Assembly: GCA_019279435.1 (NCBI GenBank)
Contig: JAAALK010000081.1
Span: forward strand, 30,575,001-30,639,000
From: Zizania palustris
Lineage: Eukaryota; Streptophyta; Magnoliopsida; Poales; Poaceae
DNA: 64,000 nucleotides
Reading direction: 5' to 3'
Position numbers and translations under genes: made by a program. Numbering within the stretch: position 1 is the first letter of the stretch; each line of letters opens with the position of its first letter. Shown one piece after another: positions 46,896-60,000 of the stretch. The notes beneath the pieces were generated by a model. It saw nothing but the letters and a program-made list of their open reading frames with translations, was not told where the DNA came from and searched no databases.

Positions 46896-47221
46896 AGGTC
46901 TGTTTGGATCCAGGGGCTAAAGCATAAAGAGCTAAAATTTAGTCACTTTAGGGACTAAAAATCCAAACACCAAGACTAAAAAGGAGCTAAAAATTTTTAG
47001 TCCATTAGCCCCGAGGAGCTAAAGAGGGGCTAAAATGCCCCTTTTCCACCCATACCCCCACCATGCATGCATGCATGAAAAGTAAGAGCAATAAACGAGA
47101 GATATTTCAGTCATTATACACAACAATAAATGCTTTAGCTCTTGGATCCAAACAAGGGTGACTAAAATTTTAGCCCGTTTTTTAGTCACTTTGTTTTAGC
47201 CCCTTGGATCCAAACATGTCC
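46896..47221. mobile_element. MITE with TTTGGATCC...GGGGCTAAA ends
   Basis: The inverted ends are GGTCTGTTTGGATCCAGGGG and, on the reverse strand, GGACATGTTTGGATCCAAGG. Both sides are flanked by TAA (46,893-46,895 and 47,222-47,224). It is related to the element at 45,971 by its end motif. 326 bp. Confidence 0.8.
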
Positions 47222-47528
47222 TAATTACTCTCTGTCTGAAGTTTCTTTTTTTAAAAAAAATGGTGTGTCTCCCATAATCACCACTGTTTAGAGCTTTGAC
47301 AGCGGCAATTAATCAAGTGCCTCCAAACCTAACTAATCTTGTTTAGTTGTCCTTAATAAAAGAGACACCTACAAGGTGGCCCCACAAAAAGATCTGGTTT
47401 ATATATATACACATCTTTTTTCATATCCACACATTGCATTTATTAACTAATAATTATAGTTTTTTGTGTGGGAAATTGAAATTATCAAGTAAGTAAAACC
47501 ACGATTATCAGCACTAAATTGGAGAAGA

Positions 47529-47529
<1 letters not shown>

Positions 47530-47569
<40 letters not shown>

Positions 47570-47800
47570 CCTACACCACGTGTGTAGAATAGCTATTCTA
47601 CACACGTGGTTTAAAATAACGCTCCATATATACAAATGTTATCCTACACCACGGGTGTAGAATAGCTATTCTACTGAGCAATCTACTACTGAGAAAAAAT
47701 AGTACTTAATTACTATTCTATTGAAAAAATCTACTACTAAAAGTAGTGTAGAATAGTTATTCTACACTTGTGGTGTAGAATATATATATATATATATATC
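47530..47800. repeat. TA microsatellite plus perfect palindrome and related hairpin copies
   Basis: (TA)n at about 47,530-47,566 is followed by a perfect 34-bp palindrome at 47,576-47,609 (arm CCACGTGTGTAGAATAG). Partial copies of the same CTACACCAC...GTAGAATAG unit lie at about 47,643-47,675 and 47,748-47,780, and another TA run ends the block. It looks like nested or tandem foldback elements. Confidence 0.85.
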
Positions 47801-48639
47801 GATCAGAATTTACTATAGTGTGTAACTTGCATCATTCCTCTCACACTCTGTCACGTGCAAACTTGCAGGTGTGGTGCATATCACATCTTTCTTGGGGGTT
47901 TCATCAGAGATCTAATAATGGAGAAAAGAAGCAAAAAGGCCATGCATAGTATATACATTTGTACTTCCAGTACACTGACACAGTTGCATCTGCTGGGATC
48001 CAATGGAACAAATCATAATGCATGCCTGCATTATGCTGCTTCTTGTTTTACATTTTTTTGGGGGGGTGAAACTTGGAGGATTCATGTTAACTAAGCACCA
48101 TTACTGACAGAACTATCATTTGGTCTAAACTCTCAGTTTATCTTATATTCTGAAACTTATTCAGGTTAACTAAGCACCATTACTGACAACATCATCTTTG
48201 TCAGGAAGCTACCTGATATTTTTTTCAAATCTAGAGTATACATGCCTGACAAGCATGCAATGCAGTAGCTGAGGTAGTGAGCTGCAGATCCAAAGCATGA
48301 ACCCTAGCTAAAACCAATCACAGACCTCACACCTGGAGCTGGAGTTGGTAGCAATAACCATGGCAAATTTATCTTGACCCCTCTTCTTCATCTCCATTTG
48401 TAATCAGATGGATAGTTCAGGTGCAAGCTAGTGACACAAGGAGAGAAGGGCCCCCCAAGTGCACCAAATGATTTGTGGCCCAGAAAAGTGCAGAGATTCC
48501 ATCTCCTTTGTATTTTAGCTGCCTTTGGGGGTTTTATTTTTTGCTTGTTGCAATTATATATGTGCCCAACAACCAACTTATGATGTGTGCTTTTGACTTT
48601 TTAACATGGGTTAAGTAGTATATAGTCTAGGGCTATTCC

Positions 48640-48860
48640 GAAATTTTCTGTAAAAACACTCGGCAAATAAAAAAATATTTGCCGGCACAAACATGCCGTC
48701 GTGACGGCCGTTAACACCATTTTTGTTGTTTTTGTCGAGCGTTATAAGGTTTTTTGAGTGCATTCTCATTAAGCACTTGACAAACCCTATTTTTTCGCCG
48801 ACTAGTCAATTGTTTGTCGACCTCGGCAAATCAGTCTTCGCCGAGTGTCTGAAATAATAT
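48640..48860. repeat. Degenerate CACTA-like fragment
   Basis: Several copies of ACTCGGCAAA and TTTGCCG-type motifs in both orientations, resembling the elements at 4,490 and 42,745. Boundaries unclear. Confidence 0.4.
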
Positions 48861-49283
48861 ACTATGCAAAAAAAAATTACACTCGACGATTTTAGGTTTG
48901 AGCACACTAGCTAAAAATCTACTTATTCGGTTCATCTGAAATTTTGTCCTCGCCGTGTCCAAAAGACGGTGACAGATTGACAGTTAATATCCATTGTCTG
49001 CATTTGCTACTTCACAGCCAAATTTAGGATAAAAATAAAGTAAAAAAATGATGCTAATAATTTAGGTTATTCTGAAAAGACAGTAAACTGGTGTTATACA
49101 TGATGAACTTAACAATGAATTAATAATATCTTCGTTTTTTTGAGATCCTAGCTACTGCATAAATTAAGCCAACTTTTGATGCATTTTCATAGGGGAAAAA
49201 CAACATTTTTTGTCACTGTAATATAATAAAAGCCTAACTCCTAAAACATCAAGCAGGTTGAATGTGAGGAAAGAAAGCAAAGA

Positions 49284-49489
49284 ATTTTTTTAAAATAATA
49301 TTTTTTTAAAAAAATTCAAATATGTATGCCAAGTTCAAAAAATTGCAAAAATAACAGACACCGACTGGAGCTGACGTGGCATCTAGTCAGCACTTCAAGT
49401 GCCGAACGCTTGTTACTTTTACAATTTTTTTGAAATTGGCATACAAATTTGATTTTTTTTAAAAAAATATTATTTTTTTAAAAAAATCG
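49284..49489. mobile_element. Foldback element with long inverted arms
   Basis: The left arm (about 49,284-49,360) and right arm (about 49,410-49,489) are imperfect reverse complements rich in TTTTTTTAAAA and a TTGGCATACAAAT segment. They surround a CG-richer loop (GACTGGAGCTGACGTGGCAT). Non-coding. Confidence 0.75.
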
Positions 49490-50194
49490 AAAGTAAACTA
49501 GAGATATATAGAGGAGGAAAAAAGAATGTCATCTTCCTTTTGAAGGTGTTAGCTCAGCTCCTTGCATAAATAAACCTTTTAGAATCTTTCAAAATTCATC
49601 TTTTGAAGCTTTTCCATAGAGTATATGTAAAAACATCAATATTTTCTCTACAATAAAGCCTTAACTCCTAAAAGCATCACAAATATTTGAATGGGAGGAA
49701 AGATAAAAGATAAAAGCTAGAAATTAAAGATAGAGGATTGAGAAAGGCTTGATGTGAATTTACTTACAAAAGGCTAACAAAACCTACATCATCACAAACT
49801 TATTATTACTTATGATTTCAATAAAAGATTAAAGTCATTAGGGTATATACAACCATGAGACAGCAGGACGGTTTTCAAAGTACAAAAGAAAACAAAGAAA
49901 CTGCATGATACAACACTAAGCCCCTGAATCATAAATGTAGCTAAGAGACAATGCGTATGGAGAATCGTGTAGAGACGGACTCTTCGCGAAGGTCTTTTTT
50001 TTCAGTTAACCCCTTAGAGACCACCTATTAAATGTGGTTGTACACACCCTTTAAGCGGACAGACAAAATTGTTACCATTAACATTGAATTGATAAATAAA
50101 GTGTGGTAAGCTTGTATATCAACCGAGAAAAGTCATTGTTGTGTCGTGACATCAATAATTGTATGTGGATCGGCCTCTACGTATGCGTACGTAC

Positions 50195-50195
<1 letters not shown>

Positions 50196-50262
<67 letters not shown>
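50196..50262. repeat. (AT)n microsatellite
   Basis: About 33 AT dinucleotides. The apparent Tyr-Ile-repeat open frames on both strands are artefacts of this tract. Confidence 0.98.
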
Positions 50263-50265
<3 letters not shown>

Positions 50266-50723
50266 TATAATGCAGCCATGCATTTCGTCGTGCAGGTCAG
50301 GCAAAGTATGGTAGCTAGGCTCGAACAAAATTTTGCAAAAGAACAAATCACACTCGATCTGACTCTGCATGCTTATGCATGGTTCAGATTGAATTGAAGC
50401 CAAATCTACATTCACATGTCAGTGATCGATAGACACTGAGATTCTTAGCTAGCCACGTCGGAATTGGCACGGTCTGAATTTCTATGACTACCCTTAAATA
50501 TTAATCTCTAACAAGACCTATACAAGATTACCAGAGAGAGCTGATATGTTGTAGTGAGAAACTGGTCATAACAAGCTAGTGGAAGCTAGAGAGTAATTAA
50601 TATTTGCTAATAGCTCAAACCAGCTTCTCCCTGCCTGCAGATAGGTAGCTGCATCGTCTCGATCTCTTGTGAGATGCATCATGTGAGTTGACAGTTTTAC
50701 TTTTACCCCCTCGTCGCCGGCGT

Positions 50724-51609
50724 TCACGTGCTCACCGCCGGCGACCACTCGAAGCGGCCTTGCAACGGGCGGTCGAGGGCCACGTCGTAGTTGTACCTGC
50801 AAAAACGGCAGCTCGATCGCATTAGCAAAGCTTAGCTTAGCTTAATTAGCTTAAGCTTGCACGGTGTCGAGTGTGACTGGGCTGGGCGAGCTCTAGCTAT
50901 ACGTACGTCTCGGCGAATCGCCGGCGCTCGGCGAGCTCCGGCACGGCGAAGAACGCCTCGATCTCTGCTTCCGGCGGCGACAGCGATGGGCAGCCCGCAA
51001 CACGGTCGTGTTCCACAACCTCGCCGGCGATGGGCTTCTCCTGTCTAAGTAGATCAGAATAGAAACAAAGAGTTAGTGACAGTGTAAGTAAAACTGGACA
51101 GTTCACAGTTGCCCTCAAAATATGGCGTAATTTAGCCTGTGAATTATCGCGTGAAAATTCGACTTTTCATGATTTAGTTATTAATTTGATTTGCATTCTT
51201 GAATTCAAAGTTTGTAGAGATTAATTACAGAGGAGAGGAAATCGAAGTGACTGGTTTAAAAATCAAACCTTTCTCCGCAGATGTCACCGCAGAACACAAT
51301 GGAATTCCCCTGCGGCGCCGGCGACAGCTCCGCCTGCTCGCCGGCCGGAGAATCCGCCGCCTTGCACCTCCGCTGCCGAGGGGCCGACGACGACGTCGTC
51401 GTCCCACACTTGCGCGCGCCCGCGGCGTTCTTGGCGCACCGGCGGCCGTCGTGACGGTGACGCCTCCTGGGGCCGCCTCCCGCCGCCGGCACCCGCCGCC
51501 CGCTCCGAAGCGTCAGGTACGACGCCGCCGTCGCCGCCGTCGCGCCCTCGACCATGGCTGCCGGTGGCGGCGTCATCACCTGCTTGCTGCTCCTGAGATA
51601 CTTGCCCAT
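50724..51609 (-). CDS. KRP3: Kip-related protein (ICK/KRP cyclin-dependent-kinase inhibitor)
   Basis: Nuclear inhibitor of CDK-cyclin complexes that slows cell-cycle entry. Exons 51609-51269, 51044-50907 and 50796-50724 sum to 184 codons (183 residues). It starts MGKYLRSSKQV, a family-typical MGKY(M/L)R start. Then come YLTLRSGRRVPAA (KRP N-terminal motif), an Ala/Arg-rich variable middle and an RRRHRHDGRR basic stretch. The C-terminal CDK-binding domain runs from PEAEIEAFFAVPELAERRRF through ETYNYDVALDRPLQGRFEW to the stop. In intron 1, acceptor TTAG|ACAG keeps phase; the neighbouring ACAG| site does not. The number KRP3 is from memory of the chromosome-11 locus; the family call is firm. Confidence 0.92.
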
Positions 51610-53025
51610 GGCCGGCGGCGAATCGATCGATCGATCAAGCGCGCGCGCGCTCGCAGCCCAGGTCTCCGCGACTCTGGCGGCCGGCTAAGCTAAGCTGAGC
51701 TGAGCTACTGCAGCTAGCAGCCGCAGTAGGTATATGTTCTTGCGACGAAAAGCTTCTCGCGCTGAGTGGTGGCGACAAATCGGAGCTCGTCACGTCACCG
51801 GCTTCTAATCGGAGCTCCAAAATTATATTAAAATAGTTAATATAATTTTTAAAATTTCATTAAATTTAAATAAGACTGATTTAAAAAATTAAACATCTAA
51901 AGTTATATAATTTTTTGTTTTTTAGGAGAAGGTCACACAAACTCGGATTTAATTAAATGATATATTATTCTCCTGTATCAACTTGCTCATATCACTACTT
52001 TCATATTAAATAATACTTTATAACTCAAATCTAGTGTGTATATCCATACTTATAATAATTTAAAAAGAATACATATACCTATCTTATTCTCAGCAACAAT
52101 TAACCTAGAAACGTGAAAAAAAAAGAAAAAAATTGTAGCTGTTGCAGTGATTGATAGATATTCTGGTCGATCCCAGTGTCCGTCCACGCGAACAGGAAGA
52201 ACACGAGCGCACAAACAAAACAAGCAGAGATTCCCGCAGCCGATTCTTGTCTCTTTACAACTTAGGATTCAACAATTTCTTGGCGGTTAATCCATGCTTG
52301 GATTGATCCAGCTGCGCCGTTACGAAAAAGCTAATGTGGGTTACGAGCCGTAGAAAAATTGTAAAAGTTAGAGATTCGGAGTAACTTTTCAAACTTTCAA
52401 TGGCATGATGTATATTTTTTTGTGAAGTTTGGACTAAGAAGCTGTGACAGTTAGGATGGAAGTAACTTTCATAAATTCTCTAATTTATACAGAAAAAGAT
52501 GCAACTTTTAAAAATTTGATTTGCTCTTGAATTCATTTGGTCTAGATTTTAGCTTACCAACCAAAAAGATGGTTTAAAAAGTTGAACCAAACACGACCTA
52601 CCTTTGATCATAATGACACAACTTTGATCGAAATGTGGTCAAAATTTTAAAATTCAAAGGGTTAAATACTTTAAAATACATTTTTAAAATATAAGATTGT
52701 AGTCAAAGTTGTGTATCGAAAACCATACAAAAGAAAAATGTCACGTATTTTTTAGTAGAAGACTATTACTTCGTAGAGATTTTAATAGAATTACACAATT
52801 AGTCTTAGAACTCAAGCCCTAATTGTCTCGGGCCAATTCATTCCATCCTAAACAGTCGACCCATGCGTATTAAAATCAGTAAAATAAATAGCTGAAGATG
52901 AGGTTGTCTGAACTCTGAGAGGAACTTTTGTTTCATTAAAACCAAAAAACTCTGTCCACCGATATCTGCTGTTTTGTTTCCCCAAAATCCAAAACAATCA
53001 CCGCTCCTGTTAGCATTGATCTTTG
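51610..53025. other. Intergenic, KRP 5' side to LTR element
   Basis: The first 200 bp probably hold the KRP promoter and 5' leader (GC-rich, with ATCGATCGATCGATC and GCGCGCGCGC runs). The remainder is AT-rich, with no recognised gene. Confidence 0.5.
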
Positions 53026-54809
53026 TGCACACATTTTTACAAATTCATGAATTGAGTTAGTGGCTTGTGCATGTGTCCATTATGTATGGGTATGATGGTT
53101 AGCCTTCGTGCAGAAAATTACTGTACTTTAGTGCTGCATGCAATTAGTGGGTTTATGCAAGTAGTGGGTAGCCGAGAAGGCAGCCATGAAAAAGGGCGTA
53201 TGTGCGCATGAATGCAGGATGCATCAATTGCATAGATGCTATAAAATTGTTGTTAGTAGCATGTATTGTAAGAGGCAAGAAATGGTATGTCTAGAACTGT
53301 ATAACGTTTGTCGCTAGAAAGAGTGTTCGTTGCTATAAAGCATTCGTTGCCAATAAAATAGTGTCTTGTGCCTATTGTGTTTGTTTCTTGAGTTCTTATG
53401 AGTTCTTGATATTTCCAACAATTGGTATCAGAGCCTCAAGATCCTGCTTGCGGCCATGGCGATGGTCCCTCACGGTGGCAATGTCATACCCGGTGCTCTC
53501 GCCGGCAAACTACACGGCATGGGCGATCAAGGTAGAGGCAATCCTTGTTTCTCAGGGCCTTTGGGAGACGGTGTCTCCTGCGGAAGGTGAGGAGGTGGAC
53601 GAGCGGAAAAACAAGACGACGAGGGTGCAACTTCTCCAAGTGTTGTCGGAGGATATCCTCATGCAAGTTTCGACGAAGAAGATAACAAAGGAGGTATGGG
53701 ACAACCTCAAGACGATATTTGTTGGCGCCGATCGCGTCAAGGCGGCTCGTCTTTCAACTCTCAAGGCGAGGTCAACAAGCTATGCATGGCAGCCGGTAAG
53801 ATCAACGACATGGCGGCGAGGTACGTCAATCTCAGATCAACGTTCGATGACGCCTCCATGGTGAAGAAGCTCCTCGGCACTGTCCTCGATAGGTTGTATC
53901 CTGCGGTGGCTGGGATCGAACAATTCTACGACATCGAGATGATGGCGTTCGAGGAAGCGCTTAGCAGATTGAAGGCATTTGATGAGCGTTCCCGATGGCG
54001 CACTCATGCCAGTGGTGAACGACGCAATGACCAGCTCCTGCTCACGGAAGCCAAGTGGAAGGCTCGACAAAAATCTAAGTCATCAATCAAGAAGTGTTAC
54101 AACTGCGGCATTCATGGCCATTTTGCTCGAGATTGCCGCAAGCCGAAGAAGGAGGAGGCTCTACTTCCTAGCAACGACGAGGAAGCGACACTCCTGTAGG
54201 GCGGGGCGCACAATGATGTCGTGGTGAAAGTGTGTTTATTGTTAGAATAAACCACATCATGTCCGTGCATGGCGTGTGTGTTCTAGTTAAGTCCAGGTGG
54301 AGTCTAACCAGTTCATGTGGATCATGTGCGTCTGTTGCGAACGCAAGTTCGTCGCTCTTGCATGAGTTAAGGTTGTGTGTTCATGCGTATGCACGTGGGT
54401 CGTGTGTCCGTATGAAACAAAAAAATTATGTCAAGATTAGGAGGAAATTGGTTGCACTAATCTTGACATGCACACATTTTTAGAAGATTATGCACTGAGT
54501 TAGTAGCTTGTGCATGTGTCCATTATGTGTGGATGTGATGGTTAGCCTTCATGAAAAAAATTACTGCACTTTAGTGCTGCATGCAATTAATGGGTTTATG
54601 CAAGTCGTGGGTAGCCGAGAAGGCATCCACGAAGAAGGGTGTATGTGTGCATGAATGCAGGATGCATTCGTTGCATAACTGCTATAAAATTACTGCTAGT
54701 AGCACGTATTGTAAGAGGTAAGAAACGATATTTACAGAATTGTATAGCGTTTATAAAATGGTGTCTTGTGCCTACTGTGTTTGTTCCTTGGGTTCTCGGA
54801 TTTGTAACA
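53026..54809 (+). mobile_element. Gag-only LTR retrotransposon (TR-GAG-like, copia-derived)
   Basis: Diverged direct repeats at about 53026-53420 and 54469-54809 (start TGCACACATTTTTA, end ACA) flank an internal region. A tRNA-iMet primer site, TGGTATCAGAGC, lies two bases after the left LTR. A purine-rich stretch (AGGAGGAAATTGG) precedes the right LTR by about 20 bases. Only gag is present; there is no protease, integrase or reverse transcriptase. The LTRs differ by many substitutions and indels and no target duplication is evident, so it is old. Confidence 0.8.
53440..54199 (+). pseudogene. copia-type gag of the gag-only element
   Basis: UBN2-type gag: PANYTAWAIKVEAILVSQGL, then KITKEVWDNLKTIF in the first frame. 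After a frame change near 53,765 it continues as LRSTFDDASMVKKLLGTVLD and YDIEMMAFEEALSRLKAFDE. It ends with a zinc knuckle CYNCGIHGHFARDC (about 54,095-54,136) and a terminal stop at 54,199. The frame change makes it non-functional as read, unless a splice bypasses it. Confidence 0.75.
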
Positions 54810-55114
54810 GCTACTACCATACAAGGAGATGGATATGGTCAAGCTGGAGCCGGAGGGTGTAGCATCAGCAGTCAAATCTGGCCAAAAAGCCTTACAAGAC
54901 GGGCTTCAAATTTACAGTAAGACAAAGGACACAAAAGTGAGCTCCAGAAAACTATGCACAAGCAACGCCCAAGCAGCAAGCAGCATATACAGAACACTGA
55001 ACAGTAGATTCTTGTGAGCAATGCAAACAGTAGATCGATCGGCAGCAAGCAGATGAGCTAGCTAGCTAGCAAGCAAGCAGCAAAACTTTACTGATCGATG
55101 AATCTTTACTGAGA
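54810..55114. other. Spacer between LTR element and mini-Helitron
   Basis: No recognised gene or repeat beyond short GCTAGCTAGC runs. Confidence 0.4.
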
Positions 55115-55311
55115 CTAGCTGAGTGACCGTGCGTTGCAACGGGGAAAAATTACAATATTAAAAGACCACCATGCAAATAGAGATAACAAAGTTTTGAAGC
55201 TAAAGCTGGAGCTGGAGAATTTTGGTTTGCTGCGAGGATTGATGGTGGTGGCAGACTCACCACTATTAGTGTCTTTTAAAGTAGTATAGATATCTTTTAA
55301 AGTAGTATAGA
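55115..55311 (-). mobile_element. Mini non-autonomous Helitron with duplicated 5' terminus
   Basis: On the minus strand it begins TCTATACTACTTTAAAAGA and ends CTAG at 55,115. Sub-terminal CCGTTGCAACGCACGG is shared exactly with the large Helitron. The host bases are A before the 3' CTAG on the plus strand and T after the 5' end. The 5' terminal 21-mer occurs twice in tandem, ending at 55,290 and 55,311. Under 200 bp and non-coding; it would depend on a Rep/helicase supplied in trans. Confidence 0.85.
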
Positions 55312-56787
<1,476 letters not shown>

Positions 56788-57034
56788 TGTGAAGAAATCA
56801 GAGATGCAGGAAGCGGTTCAGTCATCTTGCCCGCATGTTTATTTATATAGGGAGTCAACAGCCGACTCCATGGCGCATACAATTATCCTCAACAACAGAA
56901 CTCAGAAATCCTAGCGTTACATTGTTATCTTGCGACCAACTACTTAGCTAACAACTTTGCTAACCTCCCGTAGTCCATCGCTATCCTTGCTTACGCGCTA
57001 AGTCTCCTGGAGATCATTATCTCATGCGTTCACA
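56788..57034 (-). repeat. 3' LTR of the copia element
   Basis: 247 bp, identical to the 5' LTR; preceded by the GTCTT duplication. Confidence 0.97.
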
Positions 57035-57045
57035 CTCCCCCATAA

Positions 57046-60000
57046 TCACAACTTACCAAGGTTGAGATTATATTTAAAATTCTCCAAATTCCGAACTGGG
57101 AGCGCCTTGGTGAAGCCATCTGCCACTTGATCTTCAGTAGATACAAATTCAACTTCTAGCAGTTTTTGTTGAACTCGTTCTCGTACAAAATGATAGTCAA
57201 CTTCAATGTGTTTAGTCCTGGCATGAAAAACTGGATTAGAAGATAGGTATTTAGCCCCAAGATTATCACACCATAATTTTGCTGTAGGAGGACTAGGTAT
57301 CTTTAATTCTACTAGCAAGGTTTGAATCCACATGATCTCAGCTGTAGCATTTGCTAAAGCCTTGTACTCAGATTCTGTGCTTGACCTTGAAACAGTTGCT
57401 TGCTTTCTAGCAGTCCAGGATACCAGGTTATCTCCTAGAAATACAGCAAAACCTCCTGTAGACCTTCTATCATCCATACTACCTGCCCAATCAGCATCTG
57501 AATAACCACTTACTTGTGTTGATTTTGATCTATTGATCTTCAATCCAAACTGAGTACAATATTTGATATATCTAAGTATTCTTTTTACTGCTGCCCAATG
57601 AACAGTAGTTGGAGCATGAAGGAACTGACATACCTTGTTTACTGAAAAAGCTAAATCAGGTCTAGTTAAAGTAAGATACTGTAAAGCTCCAACCACACTT
57701 CTGTAATTAGATGCATCATTAGGTCCTAACAATTCTCCTTCATGAATGGATAATTTTTCACTTGTGGATAATGGGGTATTGATAGCCTTGCAATCTTCCA
57801 TTCCAACTTTCTTTAATAGATCATTAGCATACTTCCCTTGAGTTAGAATAATACCACTTGATGTCATGTTTACCTCAATTCCAAGAAAGTAATGGAGATC
57901 ACCTAGATCTTTTAGGGCAAACTCAGATTGCAAATCTGTCAATAAGGCTGCTACAGCTTTCTGTTCTGAACTGACAACGATTATGTCATCAACATAAATG
58001 AGGAGAAACATAATTATATTGTTCATATTATAGAAAAATAATGAGGTATCTGCCTTTGACCCTTTGAAACCAAGTTGACATAGCTTCTGACTCAGTCTTG
58101 AGTACCATGCTCTGGGAGCTTGTTTTAAACCATACAATGCCTTATCAAGCTTGCAAATATAATCCGGGTATTTGGAATCTTTAAAACCAGGAGGCTGTCG
58201 CATATAAACTTCTTCTTCTAAGATACCATGTAGGAAAGCATTTTTAACGTCTAGTTGACGTAACACCCATCCTTTTGACACGGCTACTGACAAAATTATT
58301 CTGATTGTAGCTGCTTTAACAACAGGACTAAAAGTGTCTTCATAGTCTATGCCATATCTTTGCTTAAAACCTTTTGCAACAAGTCTAGCTTTATATCTAT
58401 CAAGACTTCCATCTTGTTTTCTCTTAACTTTATATACCCATTTACAGTCTATAATGTTGCTACCAGATTGTGGAGGTACTAGATGCCATGTTTTATTTTC
58501 CATTAGTGCCAAGTATTCAGTATCCATAGCATTTTTCCAGTCTTTATCATTTAAAGCTTCATTAAGACTACTTGGTTCACCTGTAGAAGTGAATAATCCA
58601 TATTTAACAGTTCCATCTGTGTACCTTTTTTCCTTTCGAATGCCTTGTTGGAGTCGAGTAACAGGACCCGATCGAGTCGGTGGAGGCTGTTGTGGCTGAT
58701 GACGTTGTAGTTCTCCCCCGGCCACAGAAGATCCCGAAGACTCAGGCGTCGCGTCATGCTGTTGCGCTGAATCCGACGGCAATCCCGCCAAAGGCGCTTC
58801 TGGCGCAGGAAACTCTGACGCGAAAAATTCTGCTGGGACAAAATCTGCTTCGGGATTGCTGCTGCTGCTTGATTCAGTAGCACTAATTTCACCCTCAGCC
58901 TCTCTTTCTTCTGTATTGCTGATATTGCATGTGCTGTTACTTCTTCTGGCAGCACTATTGTATGACTCTTCTGCATTAGAAAAATTAGTGCACTGTGTGG
59001 CAATAGGATTAATCACATGATCAGTAGATTGAATATCATATGAATTAAGTAAATGTGCTGGAAGCAAATTTATTTCTGACTGACTCTGAGTGCTAACTTT
59101 GGACTTTGACTGAGAGAAAGGGAAGACACTTTCATCAAAAATAACATCTCTGGACACATAAACCCGACCAGTTGATGAATCCAAACATTTGAAACCTTTG
59201 TGAAGAATACTATATCCCAAGAAAATACATTGCTTTGACCGGAATTGTAACTTGTGAGAATTATAGGGTCTGAGATTCGGCCAGCATGCACATCCAAAGA
59301 TTCTAAGATTCTTGTAGTCAGGGGTTTGATCAATTAATTGCTCAAGAGGACTTTTGTATTGAAGAAGTTTACTGGGTGTACGGTTGATTAGGTACACTGC
59401 CGAACCAAAGGCTTCTTCCCAGAACCGAATGGGCATAGATGCATGTGCAAGAAGTGAGAGACCCACCTCAACTATGTGTCTATGCTTGCGTTCTGCTGAC
59501 CCGTTCTGTTGATGTGTATGAGGGCAAGACACATGATGAGTGATACCATTCTTATTAAAGAAAGCATGAAGACCTTGATACTCTCCTCCCCAATCAGTCT
59601 GCATGGTTATAATCTTGCGATCAAGCATTCTTTCAACAAGTTTTTGAAATTCTTGAAATTTTTGAAAGACTTCAGATTTAAACTTGAGAAAGTAGATCCA
59701 TGTAAACTTGCTATAGGCATCAATAAAACTCACATAATATTTCTTCTTTCCAACTGAAACAGGAGCAGGCCCCCAAACATCAGAATAAACAAGTTCTAAA
59801 GGATGACTAAACTCATGAGATGATCTAGCAAAAGGAAGCTGATGACTTTTTGCTTGTTGACAAGCATCACATACAACTTTTTATTTTGTTCTACTGAATA
59901 AGGCAAACTAAATTTATTGACTACTTTCTCAACTATAATAGATGAAGGATGACCAAGTCTACTATGCCATTGTTCAAGAGATGGCTTGATGACAACATTG

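Noticed and set aside
50133..50415. Tyr-Ile-repeat open frames
   Set aside because: Artefact of the (AT)n microsatellite, in both strands.
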